Below, piece by piece: positions 17,089 to 25,392 of a DNA stretch of 64,000 nucleotides. Each line of letters opens with the position of its first letter. Position 1 is the stretch's first letter. The translations under genes were made by a program, and so were the position numbers. The stretch covers positions 204,552 to 268,551 of the forward strand of contig NZ_RZYA01000011.1 in the NCBI RefSeq assembly GCF_004005495.1. The letters run 5' to 3'. Below the pieces are notes generated by a model. It had not been told where the DNA came from, searched no databases, and saw only the letters and a list, made by a program, of their open reading frames with translations. This DNA comes from Streptomyces antnestii. Its GTDB lineage: Bacteria; Actinomycetota; Actinomycetes; Streptomycetales; Streptomycetaceae.

Positions 17089-18339
17089 TCAGTGGATGAG
17101 GAGTTCGCTGGTCCTGCTCGTGCGCGCCACCACCTTCCCCGCCTTGACGACCTGGGCGCGTTCGGGCCGGTCGAGGACGATGTCGTCGTAGATCTGCGTG
17201 TCGAGGACCACCAGGTCGGCGCGGGCGCCGGGCCGTACGCCGTAGTCGTCGGCGATGCCCACCACGCGGGCCGCGTCGTGCGTGACCATGCGCAGCACCC
17301 GGTGGAGGTCGGCGGGCCCGGACAGATGGCCGGTCTGGGCGAGGAGCAGCGCCGTGTCCAGCGGGTCGGCGCGCCCGAAGGGGGTGAAGGCGTTGCGGAT
17401 GTTGTTGGAGGAGCAGGCGGCGAGCACGCCGTGGTCCCACAGTTCGCGTACCGGGGCGATCCCCCGACGGACCGCGTGGGTGTCGCGGCGGCCGCTGAGG
17501 TGCAGGTCGGTCGCGGGCAGCGGCACGACCGCGACGCCCGCGTCGGCGAGAGCCGCCATCGCCCGCGCCCGGTCCTCGGGCGCCCGGCCGCCGAGCGAGG
17601 TCATATGGCCGAGCGTCACCCGTCCGCCCAGGCCCCGTCGCGCCGTCTCACCGGCGATGAACTCGGCGAGCGCGTACCGGGGATCGGTGGCGTCGTCGGC
17701 GAAGTCGGCGTGCAGATCGGCCGGTACGCCGTGCCGCGCCGCGAGGTCGAGGACGAGCCGGACGTGACGGTGGCAGTCGTCGAGGGTGGCCTCGTTGTAA
17801 GTGCAGCCGCCGATCACGTCGGCGCCCGCCGCAAGCGCCTTGACCAGCAGCTTCTCGGTGCCGGGTGACCTCAGGACGCCTTCCTGGGGGAACGCCACGA
17901 TCTGGAGGTCCACCACCTCGCGGTACTCCTCGCGCAGTTCGAGCAGCACCTCGACGCCGAGCAGCCCCGCGATCGGGTCGACGTCCGGGTGGGCGCGGAT
18001 CACGGTCGTGCCGTTGAGGACCGCCGCTTCAAGGACGCGCCGCGCCCTCGCCCGTACGTCGTCGTACGTGAACGCGGCCTTCAGCTCGCCGGTCACGGCG
18101 ATCGCCCCGGCGAGGGTCCCGTCCGGGTTGGGCCGGACGCTGTCCAGAAGGGCCTTGTCGAGATGGAGGTGCGGTTCGACGAAGCCGGGCAGGACGACCC
18201 GGCCCGCGCAGTCGATCACCTCGTCGGCGTCCAGGCCCGAGGCGTCCCCGACGGCCCGCACCCGGCCGCCGTCGATCACCACGTCGCTGACCGACGGGCT
18301 CTGCTCGACGCGTGCTTGACGCAGTATCAGTTGAGTCAT
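17089..18339 (-). CDS. amidohydrolase-superfamily protein, CodA-like but with altered active site
   Basis: This 416-aa protein aligns along its length with cytosine-deaminase-like amidohydrolases: FVEPHLHLDKALLDS (the metal-binding HxH), GTTVIRAHPDVDP, LHADFADDATDPRYALAEF, GGRVTLGHMTS, LPATDLHLSGRRDTHAVRRG and a C-terminal beta-sandwich (GARADLVVLD). By alignment from memory to E. coli CodA, the catalytic Glu217 position is Phe (HADF versus HCDE), and the beta-strand-8 Asp313 position is Asn (CSSNN versus FGHDD). It should therefore not be annotated as cytosine deaminase. It sits between acetamidase/formamidase and DUF1097 genes in the carbamate kinase operon. Its substrate is unknown, probably a ureide or cyclic amide. 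Confidence 0.85.
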   Translation of the reverse strand: MTQLILRQARVEQSPSVSDVVIDGGRVRAVGDASGLDADEVIDCAGRVVLPGFVEPHLHLDKALLDSVRPNPDGTLAGAIAVTGELKAAFTYDDVRARARRVLEAAVLNGTTVIRAHPDVDPIAGLLGVEVLLELREEYREVVDLQIVAFPQEGVLRSPGTEKLLVKALAAGADVIGGCTYNEATLDDCHRHVRLVLDLAARHGVPADLHADFADDATDPRYALAEFIAGETARRGLGGRVTLGHMTSLGGRAPEDRARAMAALADAGVAVVPLPATDLHLSGRRDTHAVRRGIAPVRELWDHGVLAACSSNNIRNAFTPFGRADPLDTALLLAQTGHLSGPADLHRVLRMVTHDAARVVGIADDYGVRPGARADLVVLDTQIYDDIVLDRPERAQVVKAGKVVARTSRTSELLIH

Positions 18340-18370
18340 GCGGGGCTCCCGTTCCGTGTCGGTCGGGCGG

Positions 18371-19435
18371 TCAGCCCGGGAAGTCCGCCTTGCGGATGAG
18401 GCAGTGGACGCCCTGGACCTCGTCGACGACCTGCGAGATCTCGAAGTCCGCGGCCGCGCTGAGGTAGGCGTACGCGGCGACGCTGTCCATGCCGAAGCGG
18501 TCCGTGAGGAAGCGGACGGCGGCCCGGACGGCAGCGCGCATCGCCTCGTTCAGGTCCTCGTGAAGGCCGACGGGGATCCAGTGCCGGTCGGTCTCCCCGA
18601 ACGGGTACTGGAGCGTCTCGGACGCCGCGCGGGCCTTGTGGCCCTTGAGGAGGCTGAGCCGGAACGTGCCGCGCAGCGGCGCCTCCAGGGCTGTGAGGGC
18701 GACTTCGCCGTTGCCCTGCGCGTAGTGCGGATCGCCGGTGTAGAAGCCCGCCCCCTCCGTCTGCACGGGCAGGTACAGCGTGGAGCCCGTCGCGAGTTCC
18801 TTGATGTCGAGGTTGCCGCCGTGCCGGCCCGGCGGGACGGTGTGCTGCGGGTGGTCCGTGTCGGTGGCCACGCCCATGATCCCCATGAAGGGCCGCAGCG
18901 GGAACCGGACCGCCCGGCCCTCGCCGTACCGGATCACTCCGACGTCCCGGCCGCCCTCCCGCTCGACCTCGCAGAACGTGAACTCCGGTCCTGTGCGGGC
19001 GAACTGGTCGGGGAGCGCGCCGCGCCCGTGCCGGCTGGAGATGACGCCGTAGTCGGCGCGCAGGTGCAGGGACAGCACGTCGACCTTGAGGAGGTCGCCG
19101 GGTTCCGCGCCCCTGATGTGGACGGGGGCGGTGATGACGTGCGGGCCGTCCGCGTCCGGGTCGCGCGGCGGCGGGGACTTCGCGAGGAGGCGGGCGTCGG
19201 TGAGGACGTCGGTCGCGGCGATGCCGTACCCACCGAAGAAGGCCGCCGGGTCGCGGCCCTGGTCCTCCAGGATGCCCTCGTGCGAGACGGTGTCGAAGGT
19301 GACGGTGTCACCGGAGTCGATCGTGAGCGCCGGCGTGGTGCTGCGGCAGGGCAGCCGCCCCCAGCCGACGGATTCCGGAGTGGCCCGCACATAGTGCGTG
19401 CCGTCGATCGGTCCCTGTCCCGCTTCGAGTATCAC
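18371..19435 (-). CDS. acetamidase/formamidase family amidase
   Basis: The 354-aa protein matches the FmdA/AmdA family: WGRLPCRSTTPALTIDSGDT, GPVHIRGAEPGDLLKVDVL-type metal/substrate region (TAPVHIRGAEPGDLLKVDVL), FMGIMGVATD, HGGNLDIKELATGSTLYLPV, GDPHYAQGNGEV and a C-terminal SAAADFEISQVVDEVQGVH. These zinc enzymes hydrolyse formamide, acetamide and related amides. The GTG at 19435 has GGGAGG 5 nt upstream and overlaps the carbamate kinase stop (GTGA). Context suggests it removes ammonia from an amide intermediate of the same pathway. Confidence 0.9.
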   Translation of the reverse strand: MILEAGQGPIDGTHYVRATPESVGWGRLPCRSTTPALTIDSGDTVTFDTVSHEGILEDQGRDPAAFFGGYGIAATDVLTDARLLAKSPPPRDPDADGPHVITAPVHIRGAEPGDLLKVDVLSLHLRADYGVISSRHGRGALPDQFARTGPEFTFCEVEREGGRDVGVIRYGEGRAVRFPLRPFMGIMGVATDTDHPQHTVPPGRHGGNLDIKELATGSTLYLPVQTEGAGFYTGDPHYAQGNGEVALTALEAPLRGTFRLSLLKGHKARAASETLQYPFGETDRHWIPVGLHEDLNEAMRAAVRAAVRFLTDRFGMDSVAAYAYLSAAADFEISQVVDEVQGVHCLIRKADFPG

Positions 19436-20487
19436 TGCGGCCTCCCTGCCGTGACGGTGCCGTTGAGGGGTTCTGCGGTGGGTTCCGCGGTGGGTCGTAC
19501 AGGCGTCGGGGCCGGGGCGTGCCCGAGCCAGGTGCCGCCCTGTCCGTCGAGGGCGGCGCCCAGTGCCTGTGGTGAGGTGATCAGCACCTGGCGGTCCGGG
19601 CCGCCGGCCAGGAAGTCCAGGGCGGCCCGGATCTTGGGGCCCATGCTGCCCGCCGGGAACTGGCCCTCCGCCAGCAGCCGTTCGGCCTCGGCGGGGTCGA
19701 GCCGGTCCAGGAAGCGCTGGGTGGGGCGGCCGTAGTCGACGGCGACGCGCTCCACACCGGTGGTGATGACCAGGAGATCCGCGTCGAGTTCCGCGGCGAG
19801 CAGAGCCGAGGTCAGGTCCTTGTCGACGACGGCCTCGACGCCCCGGCGGCCGTCGGGCCCGTCCGCCACCACCGGGATGCCGCCGCCACCGGCCGCGATC
19901 ACGACGAGTCCGGCCGCGGACAGCGCCCGTACGGCCGCCGTCTCGAGGACCCGCAGCGGCCGGGGCGACGGGACCACGCGCCGCCAGCCCCGTCCGGAGT
20001 CCTCCGCCACCGTCCAGCCTTGCGTGCCGGCCAACTCCCGTGCCCTGGCCTCGGGGTAGAAGGCGCCGATGGGTTTCGTGGGGTGGGCGAACGCGGCGTC
20101 GTCCGCGTCGACCACGGTGTGGGTGATGAGGGCGGCGACCCGTTCCGGGTCCCGGCCGAGCGAGTGGAGCCGCCCGGCGATCGCGGTGGCCAGGATGTGT
20201 CCGAGGCCGCCCTGCGAGTCGGCGACGCACATGTCCAGGTCCAGGGCGGGCAGTTCGGGGTCCAGCTCCGCCGCGAGGTCCGCGCGGCGCTTGATGAAGC
20301 CGACCTGCGGGCCGTTGCCGTGCGTGACCACGACCCGCCACCCCGCGTCGGCGAGCGCCACGACGGGGGTGGCGAGACGCCGCGCGGCCTCGACCTGTTC
20401 GGAGACGGTGGCGGGACCGCCACCGCTCAGCAGCGCGTTGCCGCCGATGGCGACCACGGCTGTCCCGCACACGGTTCGGGGAGTCAT
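19432..20487 (-). CDS. carbamate kinase family protein (AllK/ArcC-like)
   Basis: The 351-aa protein is an amino-acid-kinase-fold carbamate kinase: AVVAIGGNALL, VVVTHGNGPQVGF, ALDLDMCVADSQGGLGHIL, AAGGGGIPVVAD, VVDKDLTSALLA and FPAGSMGPKIRAAL. The enzyme makes ATP, CO2 and ammonia from carbamoyl phosphate and ADP. It is first in the leftward operon and faces the PucR gene 171 bp away. Beyond PucR lie homologues of the AllF, AllG and AllH subunits, whose product carbamoyl phosphate is the natural substrate. The start could also be GTG at 20496. A Pro/Thr-rich tail of about 30 residues is unusual. Confidence 0.9.
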   Translation of the reverse strand: MTPRTVCGTAVVAIGGNALLSGGGPATVSEQVEAARRLATPVVALADAGWRVVVTHGNGPQVGFIKRRADLAAELDPELPALDLDMCVADSQGGLGHILATAIAGRLHSLGRDPERVAALITHTVVDADDAAFAHPTKPIGAFYPEARARELAGTQGWTVAEDSGRGWRRVVPSPRPLRVLETAAVRALSAAGLVVIAAGGGGIPVVADGPDGRRGVEAVVDKDLTSALLAAELDADLLVITTGVERVAVDYGRPTQRFLDRLDPAEAERLLAEGQFPAGSMGPKIRAALDFLAGGPDRQVLITSPQALGAALDGQGGTWLGHAPAPTPVRPTAEPTAEPLNGTVTAGRPQ

Positions 20488-20644
20488 GCCGGTCACCGTA
20501 GGCGTGGCCGGCCGAGGCGGTCATGGGCACCGGACGCCAGGATGAGCGGCCCGCCGTTGACACCCACTGACAAGTGACGCCCCCGACGACCTCAGGAAAC
20601 ATGGAAGTTACGCGCGGGGTATTACGGGTCACCCTCGGTTGTCG

Positions 20645-20650
20645 CATAGT
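20645..20650 (+). promoter_or_regulatory. candidate -10 for leaderless PucR transcript
   Basis: CATAGT lies 8 nt before the ATG at 20659, and no Shine-Dalgarno sequence intervenes. The upstream divergent gap (20488-20658) also holds TGACA at 20558 and 20568 (exact 10-bp spacing), a possible regulator contact. Confidence 0.4.
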
Positions 20651-20658
20651 GGCTGCGC

Positions 20659-22284
20659 ATGACAGGTATCGGTATCGGTTCCGCCCCGACCGTCCCCTTC
20701 GACCTCTCTCCCGGCCTGACGGTGAGTGAGGCGCTGGCCCTGCCCTGCCTCAGCGGCGCGCGTCTCGTCGCCGGGGCGAGCGGCCGCGGCCGCCGTATCC
20801 GCGTCGTCAACATCATGGAAGTCCCCGACATCGTGCGCTGGATGCGCGGTGGCGAGCTGCTGCTGACCACCGCCTACGCCGTGCGCGACGACGCGGAGGC
20901 GCTGAGCGCCCTGATTCCCGTACTCGCCGAGCGTGGGCTCGCGGCCCTGGCCGTCAAAGTGGGGCCCTATCTGCCGGCGCTGCCGCCGGTGATGCTGGCC
21001 GTCGCCGACGAACTCGGCTTCCCGATCGTCGAGTTGCCGGGTGCCGTCATGTTCAACGACATCCTGTCCGAGGTCCTCGGCACCGTCCTGAACCGGCAGG
21101 CCCTGGAGCTGGAGCGCTCCCGGGCCATCCACGAACGGCTGACCGCGGTGGCCCTCGACGGGGGCTCCTACCAGGAACTGATGAACGTCCTCCTCGAACT
21201 GTCCGGCTGCGCGGCTGCCGTGCGCGACGAACACGGCTGGATCCTCGCCTCCGCGGGCTCCCCGCCCTCCGACCAACCACCCGCCGCCGAGCGCGCCATC
21301 GAGACGGGCACCGGCGCGAGCGGCTCCGTGGCGCTGTGGCGCGACGAGCGGGACCCCGCCCCGCCGGCTCCCGGTCCCGGCACCTCGGTGCCGGTGTCCG
21401 TTCCCGAGCTGGAGAACCACCAGCGGATGGCGCTCGAACACGCCACGACCGTCGCGGCCACCATCGCCGCCCAGGAGCGCGCCCTGGCCAGCCGTCAGCA
21501 GCGCTACCGCACCCTGCTCCTGATGGAGCTGGTGTCACGCCCGCCGCGCGACCGCGCCGAGACGGCACGCCGGGCCGCCGCCATGGGCTGGAACCTGCGG
21601 CTGCCCCGCGCGGTCGTGCTGGTCGAGGTCGCGTCCACCGGCGTCGGCGGCCCCGCCGACACCGAACTCGCCCTGGAGGAGCGGCTGCTGCCCCTCGTGC
21701 GGGCGGCCGCGGGGCCCGACGCGATCATCTGGGGGAGCCAGAGCGGACTCGTCCTCCTGATGGAGCCGGGGACGTCGCTGACAGGCCGATGTCAGACCCT
21801 CCACGCGGCGGTCACCGCCGCCCATCCCGACTGGGACGTGGCCGTCGCCGCCGGGACCGTGCGGGCGGACTTCACCGACTACCACCACAGTTACGAGGAG
21901 GCGTCGCAGACCCTGACCCTCGGCCGCGAACTGCACGGCCCCGACTTCGTGCGCGGGTACGCGGACCTGGGTGTGTACCGGCTCCTGGGGCAGCTGCCGG
22001 CGACCGAGCTCCAGACCCTGGTCGACGACGCCCTGGGTCCCCTGCTCGCGCACGACGCCGAGCACGAGGGCCACCTCGTCGAGACGCTCGGCGTCTACCT
22101 CCTGGAGGACCGCAACGGCGTGACGACCGCCTCCCGGCTGCACGTGCACTACAACACCCTGCGCTACCGGCTGCGGCAGATCGAGCGCCTCACCGGAGGC
22201 CTGGAGCGCCGGCCGAGCGCCCGCCTCCAGACCGAACTGGCCGTCCACGCCCACCGGCTGCTGTCCGCCCGCGACCGCCGCTGA
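20659..22284 (+). CDS. PucR-family transcriptional regulator
   Basis: The 541-aa protein has an N-terminal PucR domain (LTVSEALALPCLSGARLVAG, MEVPDIVRWMRGGELLLTTA, VKVGPYLPALPPVMLAVADE, residues 15-140), a central GAF-like region, and a C-terminal PucR helix-turn-helix (LGVYLLEDRNGVTTASRLHV, HYNTLRYRLRQIERLTGG). Members control purine, ureide and amine catabolism. It is divergent from the carbamate kinase operon and precedes the fdrA-like gene on the same strand, so it is the probable local regulator of both arms. Confidence 0.92.
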   Translation: MTGIGIGSAPTVPFDLSPGLTVSEALALPCLSGARLVAGASGRGRRIRVVNIMEVPDIVRWMRGGELLLTTAYAVRDDAEALSALIPVLAERGLAALAVKVGPYLPALPPVMLAVADELGFPIVELPGAVMFNDILSEVLGTVLNRQALELERSRAIHERLTAVALDGGSYQELMNVLLELSGCAAAVRDEHGWILASAGSPPSDQPPAAERAIETGTGASGSVALWRDERDPAPPAPGPGTSVPVSVPELENHQRMALEHATTVAATIAAQERALASRQQRYRTLLLMELVSRPPRDRAETARRAAAMGWNLRLPRAVVLVEVASTGVGGPADTELALEERLLPLVRAAAGPDAIIWGSQSGLVLLMEPGTSLTGRCQTLHAAVTAAHPDWDVAVAAGTVRADFTDYHHSYEEASQTLTLGRELHGPDFVRGYADLGVYRLLGQLPATELQTLVDDALGPLLAHDAEHEGHLVETLGVYLLEDRNGVTTASRLHVHYNTLRYRLRQIERLTGGLERRPSARLQTELAVHAHRLLSARDRR

Positions 22285-22383
22285 GCCCGCGGGCGGCGGC
22301 ATTGCGTCATTGTCACCCGTTGCCGGTAAATGCCCCGCGGGTTCTGGCACTTCGAGCCATGCCCAGCAGGGCGCACCGCTGCC

Positions 22384-22389
22384 TAGAGT
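22384..22389 (+). promoter_or_regulatory. candidate -10 for leaderless fdrA-like transcript
   Basis: TAGAGT, a good actinobacterial -10, ends 7 nt before the ATG at 22397. There is no ribosome-binding site in the gap. No strong -35 is apparent, which would fit an activator-dependent promoter. Confidence 0.5.
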
Positions 22390-22396
22390 CGTGACC

Positions 22397-23947
22397 ATGG
22401 TGCTGCGAAACGCCGTGCACAAGGACCTGTACGCCGACTCCGTCGCCCTCATGAGGGTCGCCGCCCGCCTGGCCGAGCCGCCGGGCGTCGAAACGGTGAG
22501 CCTCGTCATGGGCACCCCAGCCAACCAGGACGTCCTCGCGCGCTCGGGGCTGCTGACCGACCCGGGCCGGACGGCCGGCCCCAACGACCTGCTCGTCGCC
22601 GTACGCGGCGCCCCCGACGCGGTGGACGCCGCGCTCGCCCAGGTGGTCGAGGCGCTGACCGCTACGGACGAGGGACCGGACGCCGGCGCGGCCGCCGGAG
22701 CGACGGCCGGGCCCGCGGTGCGCTCGCTCGTGGGCGCACCGGCCGACGCGAGTCTCGCGCTGATCTCCACCCCGGGCCCGTACGCGGCCGCCGAGGCTCT
22801 CAAGGCGCTGCGCCTCGGCATGCACGCGTTCGTCTTCAGCGACCATGTGCCGGTCGAGGACGAGGTGTCCCTGAAACGGGAGGCCGCACGGCGCGGGCTC
22901 CTCGTCATGGGGCCCGACTGCGGTACCGCCGTCATCAGCGGCATCCCCCTCGGCTTCGCCAACGAGGTGCGGGCCGGCTCCGTCGGCCTGGTCGGCGCCT
23001 CCGGTACGGGACTTCAGCAGGTGTCGAGCCTGCTGCACGCGAGGGGCGCGGGCGTCAGCCATCTGATCGGTACGGGCAGCCGTGACGTGAGCGCGGACGT
23101 GGGCGGGATGACCATGCGGGCGGGGCTCGACGCCCTGGCCGCGGACCCCGCCACGGAGGTGATCGTCCTGGTGTCCAAGCCGCCCGCCCCGCAGGTGGCC
23201 GAGCGGCTGCTGCGGCACGCCGGGACGCTGTCCAAGCCCGTCGTGGCCTGCTTCCTCGGCACGGAGGAATCCGCCGCCGCCCCGGCCGGCATCACGCTCG
23301 CGCCCACCCTGTCCGAGGCGGCACGGTGCGCCGCGTCCCTCGCCGTCGGCGGCCCCGTCCCCGACGAGGAGCTGCCCGAGGTCCCCACGCCGGCCGCACC
23401 GCGCCGACTGCTGAGGGCCCTGTACGCGGGCGGCACCTTCGCCCACGAGGCGGCCTTCCTGCTTGGCCCCGTACTCGGCGACATCGCGCGCACCGCTCCC
23501 CCGCCCATTCCGGGCGCCGTCCCGTCGCTGCCGGACGGTCATCTCGTACTCGATCTCGGCGACGACGAGTTCACCGCGGGGCGGCCGCACCCGATGATCG
23601 ATCCCACAGTGCGCACCGCGTATCTGCGGGCCGCGCTCGCCGATCCGTCGTGCGCGGCGGTCGTCCTCGACGTGGTCATCGGACACGGCGCCGCGCGGGA
23701 CCCGGCGGGGGCGCTCGCCCGCGCGCTGGCCGAGGCGCCCGCCGACGCGCCGCCCGTGATCGCGTTCGTCGTGGGCACCGACGCCGACCCACAGGGTCTC
23801 ACCGCGCAACAGCGGATTCTGCGCGACGCGGGCGCGTACGTCGTCGACAGCAGCACGACCGCCGCGCGGGTGTGCGCCGGGCTGCTCGCCGGGGGCGACG
23901 AGCTGGTGCTCACCCCTGCCGCCTCCCGGATCGGAGACACCGCATGA
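22397..23947 (+). CDS. FdrA-like protein (AllF-type carbamoyltransferase subunit)
   Basis: The 516-aa protein resembles E. coli FdrA (now AllF): MVLRNAVHKDLYADSVALMR at the N-terminus, a CoA-ligase-type Rossmann core (FVFSDHVPVEDEVSLKREA, GLLVMGPDCGTAVISGIPLG, VGASGTGLQQVSSLLHARG, DPATEVIVLVSKPP), and a second succinyl-CoA-ligase-like half (LLRALYAGGTFAHEA, HLVLDLGDDEFTAGRPHPMI). In E. coli, AllF with AllG and AllH is oxamic transcarbamylase, moving a carbamoyl group between oxalurate and phosphate. The stop overlaps the next start (ATGA). The exact substrate in this organism is inferred, not shown. Confidence 0.9.
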   Translation: MVLRNAVHKDLYADSVALMRVAARLAEPPGVETVSLVMGTPANQDVLARSGLLTDPGRTAGPNDLLVAVRGAPDAVDAALAQVVEALTATDEGPDAGAAAGATAGPAVRSLVGAPADASLALISTPGPYAAAEALKALRLGMHAFVFSDHVPVEDEVSLKREAARRGLLVMGPDCGTAVISGIPLGFANEVRAGSVGLVGASGTGLQQVSSLLHARGAGVSHLIGTGSRDVSADVGGMTMRAGLDALAADPATEVIVLVSKPPAPQVAERLLRHAGTLSKPVVACFLGTEESAAAPAGITLAPTLSEAARCAASLAVGGPVPDEELPEVPTPAAPRRLLRALYAGGTFAHEAAFLLGPVLGDIARTAPPPIPGAVPSLPDGHLVLDLGDDEFTAGRPHPMIDPTVRTAYLRAALADPSCAAVVLDVVIGHGAARDPAGALARALAEAPADAPPVIAFVVGTDADPQGLTAQQRILRDAGAYVVDSSTTAARVCAGLLAGGDELVLTPAASRIGDTA

Positions 23948-25392
23948 CCGCACAGGCCGTCCCCGTACAGGCCGTTCCGGCGCAGGGCCTGCTGACCTCC
24001 GTGCCGCACGTCGTGAACGTCGGTGTCGAGGGGTTCGCCGGGCCGCCGCGGGCCGCCGGCGCGACCGTGACCGCCGTCGACTGGCGGCCGCCCGCGGCCG
24101 GCGATCCGGAACTCGGCGCGCGGCTCGCCCGCCTTGTGGCGCACCCGGCCGTCGAGGCCGCCAACGCCACGGCCCTGAGCCGGATCCTCGGCGTCGTGCC
24201 GATGTGGACGGACGTCCGCCCCGCCGGCGAACTCGTCCCCGAACTCGCCGAGCAGAAGCTCCTGTTGCACGCCGGACCGCCGATCGCCTGGGAGCACATG
24301 TGCGGTCCGATGCGGGCCGCCGTCGTCGGCGCCGCCCTGCTTGAGGGCTGGGCGGCGACGCCGCCGGAAGCGGAAGCGCTCGCCGACAGCGGCGCGATCC
24401 GCTTCGCCCCGTGCCATCACCACGACGCGGTCGGCCCGATGGCGGGCATCGTCTCGGCGTCCATGCCCCTGCTCGTCGTGGAGGACGAGGCCACGGGCCT
24501 GCGGGCCTACTCCAACCTCAACGAGGGGCAGGGCCGCTGTCTGCGCTACGGCGCGCTCGGCGACGACGTCATGGAGCGGCTGCGCTGGATGGGTGAGCGT
24601 CTCGGTCCGGCCCTGCGGGCGGCGCTCGGCTCGCTCGCCGAGCCCGTCAACCTGCGGTCGGTCACCGCGCAGGCCCTGCAGATGGGCGACGAGTGCCACA
24701 GCCGCAACACCGCGGCGAGCGCCCTGCTGACCCGCGAACTGTCGGCGGCACTCGCCCGGCACGCGGACCTCGGCGGGATCGAGGCGCTCGACTTCCTGCG
24801 CGACAACAACTACTGGTTCCTCAACTTCTCCATGGCGGCGAGCAAGTTGGCGCTGATGGCCGGCCACGGCGTGCCGCACTCGACGGTCGTCACGACGTTC
24901 GCCCGCAACGGTGTCGAGGTCGGCATCCGCGTCAGCGGCCTCGGCGACGCCTGGTTCACGGCGCCCGCCGCCCCCGTGGACGGCCTCTACTTCGCCGGTT
25001 ACGGGCCTGCCGACGCCAATCCCGACATCGGGGACAGCGCGATCACGGAGATGCACGGCCTGGGCGGTTTCGCGCTGGCCGCCGCCCCCGCGATCGTCGG
25101 TTTCGTGGGCGGCACACCCGAAGGAGCCCGCCGCGTCAGCCAGGACATGGCGACGCTCACCGTCGGCAGGCACCGCGACTACCGCCTCCCCGGCCTCGAC
25201 TTCGTCGGGAGTCCCGTCGGCCTGGACATCCGCAAGGTCGTCGACACGGGCCTCGAACCGGTCGTCACCACGGGCATCGCCCACCGCGAGCCGGGCATCG
25301 GACAGATCGGCGCGGGCCTCACCCACGCGCCGATGCGCTGCTTCACGGACGCGCTGCGCGCCTTCGAGGAGCCTCCGGAGACGGCGGTGTGA
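23944..25392 (+). CDS. DUF1116 protein (YlbE/AllG-like)
   Basis: The 482-aa protein matches DUF1116: NVGVEGFAGPPRAAGATVTA, LHAGPPIAWEHMCGPMRAAV, FAPCHHHDAVGPMAGIVSAS, SNLNEGQGRCLRYGALGDDV, QMGDECHSRNTAASALL, FSMAASKLALMAGHGVPHST, RNGVEVGIRVSGLGDAWFTA and ADANPDIGDSAITEMHGLGG. E. coli YlbE (AllG) is a subunit of oxamic transcarbamylase. An N-terminal extension of about 15 residues (QAVPVQAVPAQ) is variable. The gene is translationally coupled to FdrA by ATGA and to the DUF2877 gene by GTGA. The many conserved Asn, His and Gly residues point to a catalytic role. Confidence 0.92.
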   Translation: MTAQAVPVQAVPAQGLLTSVPHVVNVGVEGFAGPPRAAGATVTAVDWRPPAAGDPELGARLARLVAHPAVEAANATALSRILGVVPMWTDVRPAGELVPELAEQKLLLHAGPPIAWEHMCGPMRAAVVGAALLEGWAATPPEAEALADSGAIRFAPCHHHDAVGPMAGIVSASMPLLVVEDEATGLRAYSNLNEGQGRCLRYGALGDDVMERLRWMGERLGPALRAALGSLAEPVNLRSVTAQALQMGDECHSRNTAASALLTRELSAALARHADLGGIEALDFLRDNNYWFLNFSMAASKLALMAGHGVPHSTVVTTFARNGVEVGIRVSGLGDAWFTAPAAPVDGLYFAGYGPADANPDIGDSAITEMHGLGGFALAAAPAIVGFVGGTPEGARRVSQDMATLTVGRHRDYRLPGLDFVGSPVGLDIRKVVDTGLEPVVTTGIAHREPGIGQIGAGLTHAPMRCFTDALRAFEEPPETAV

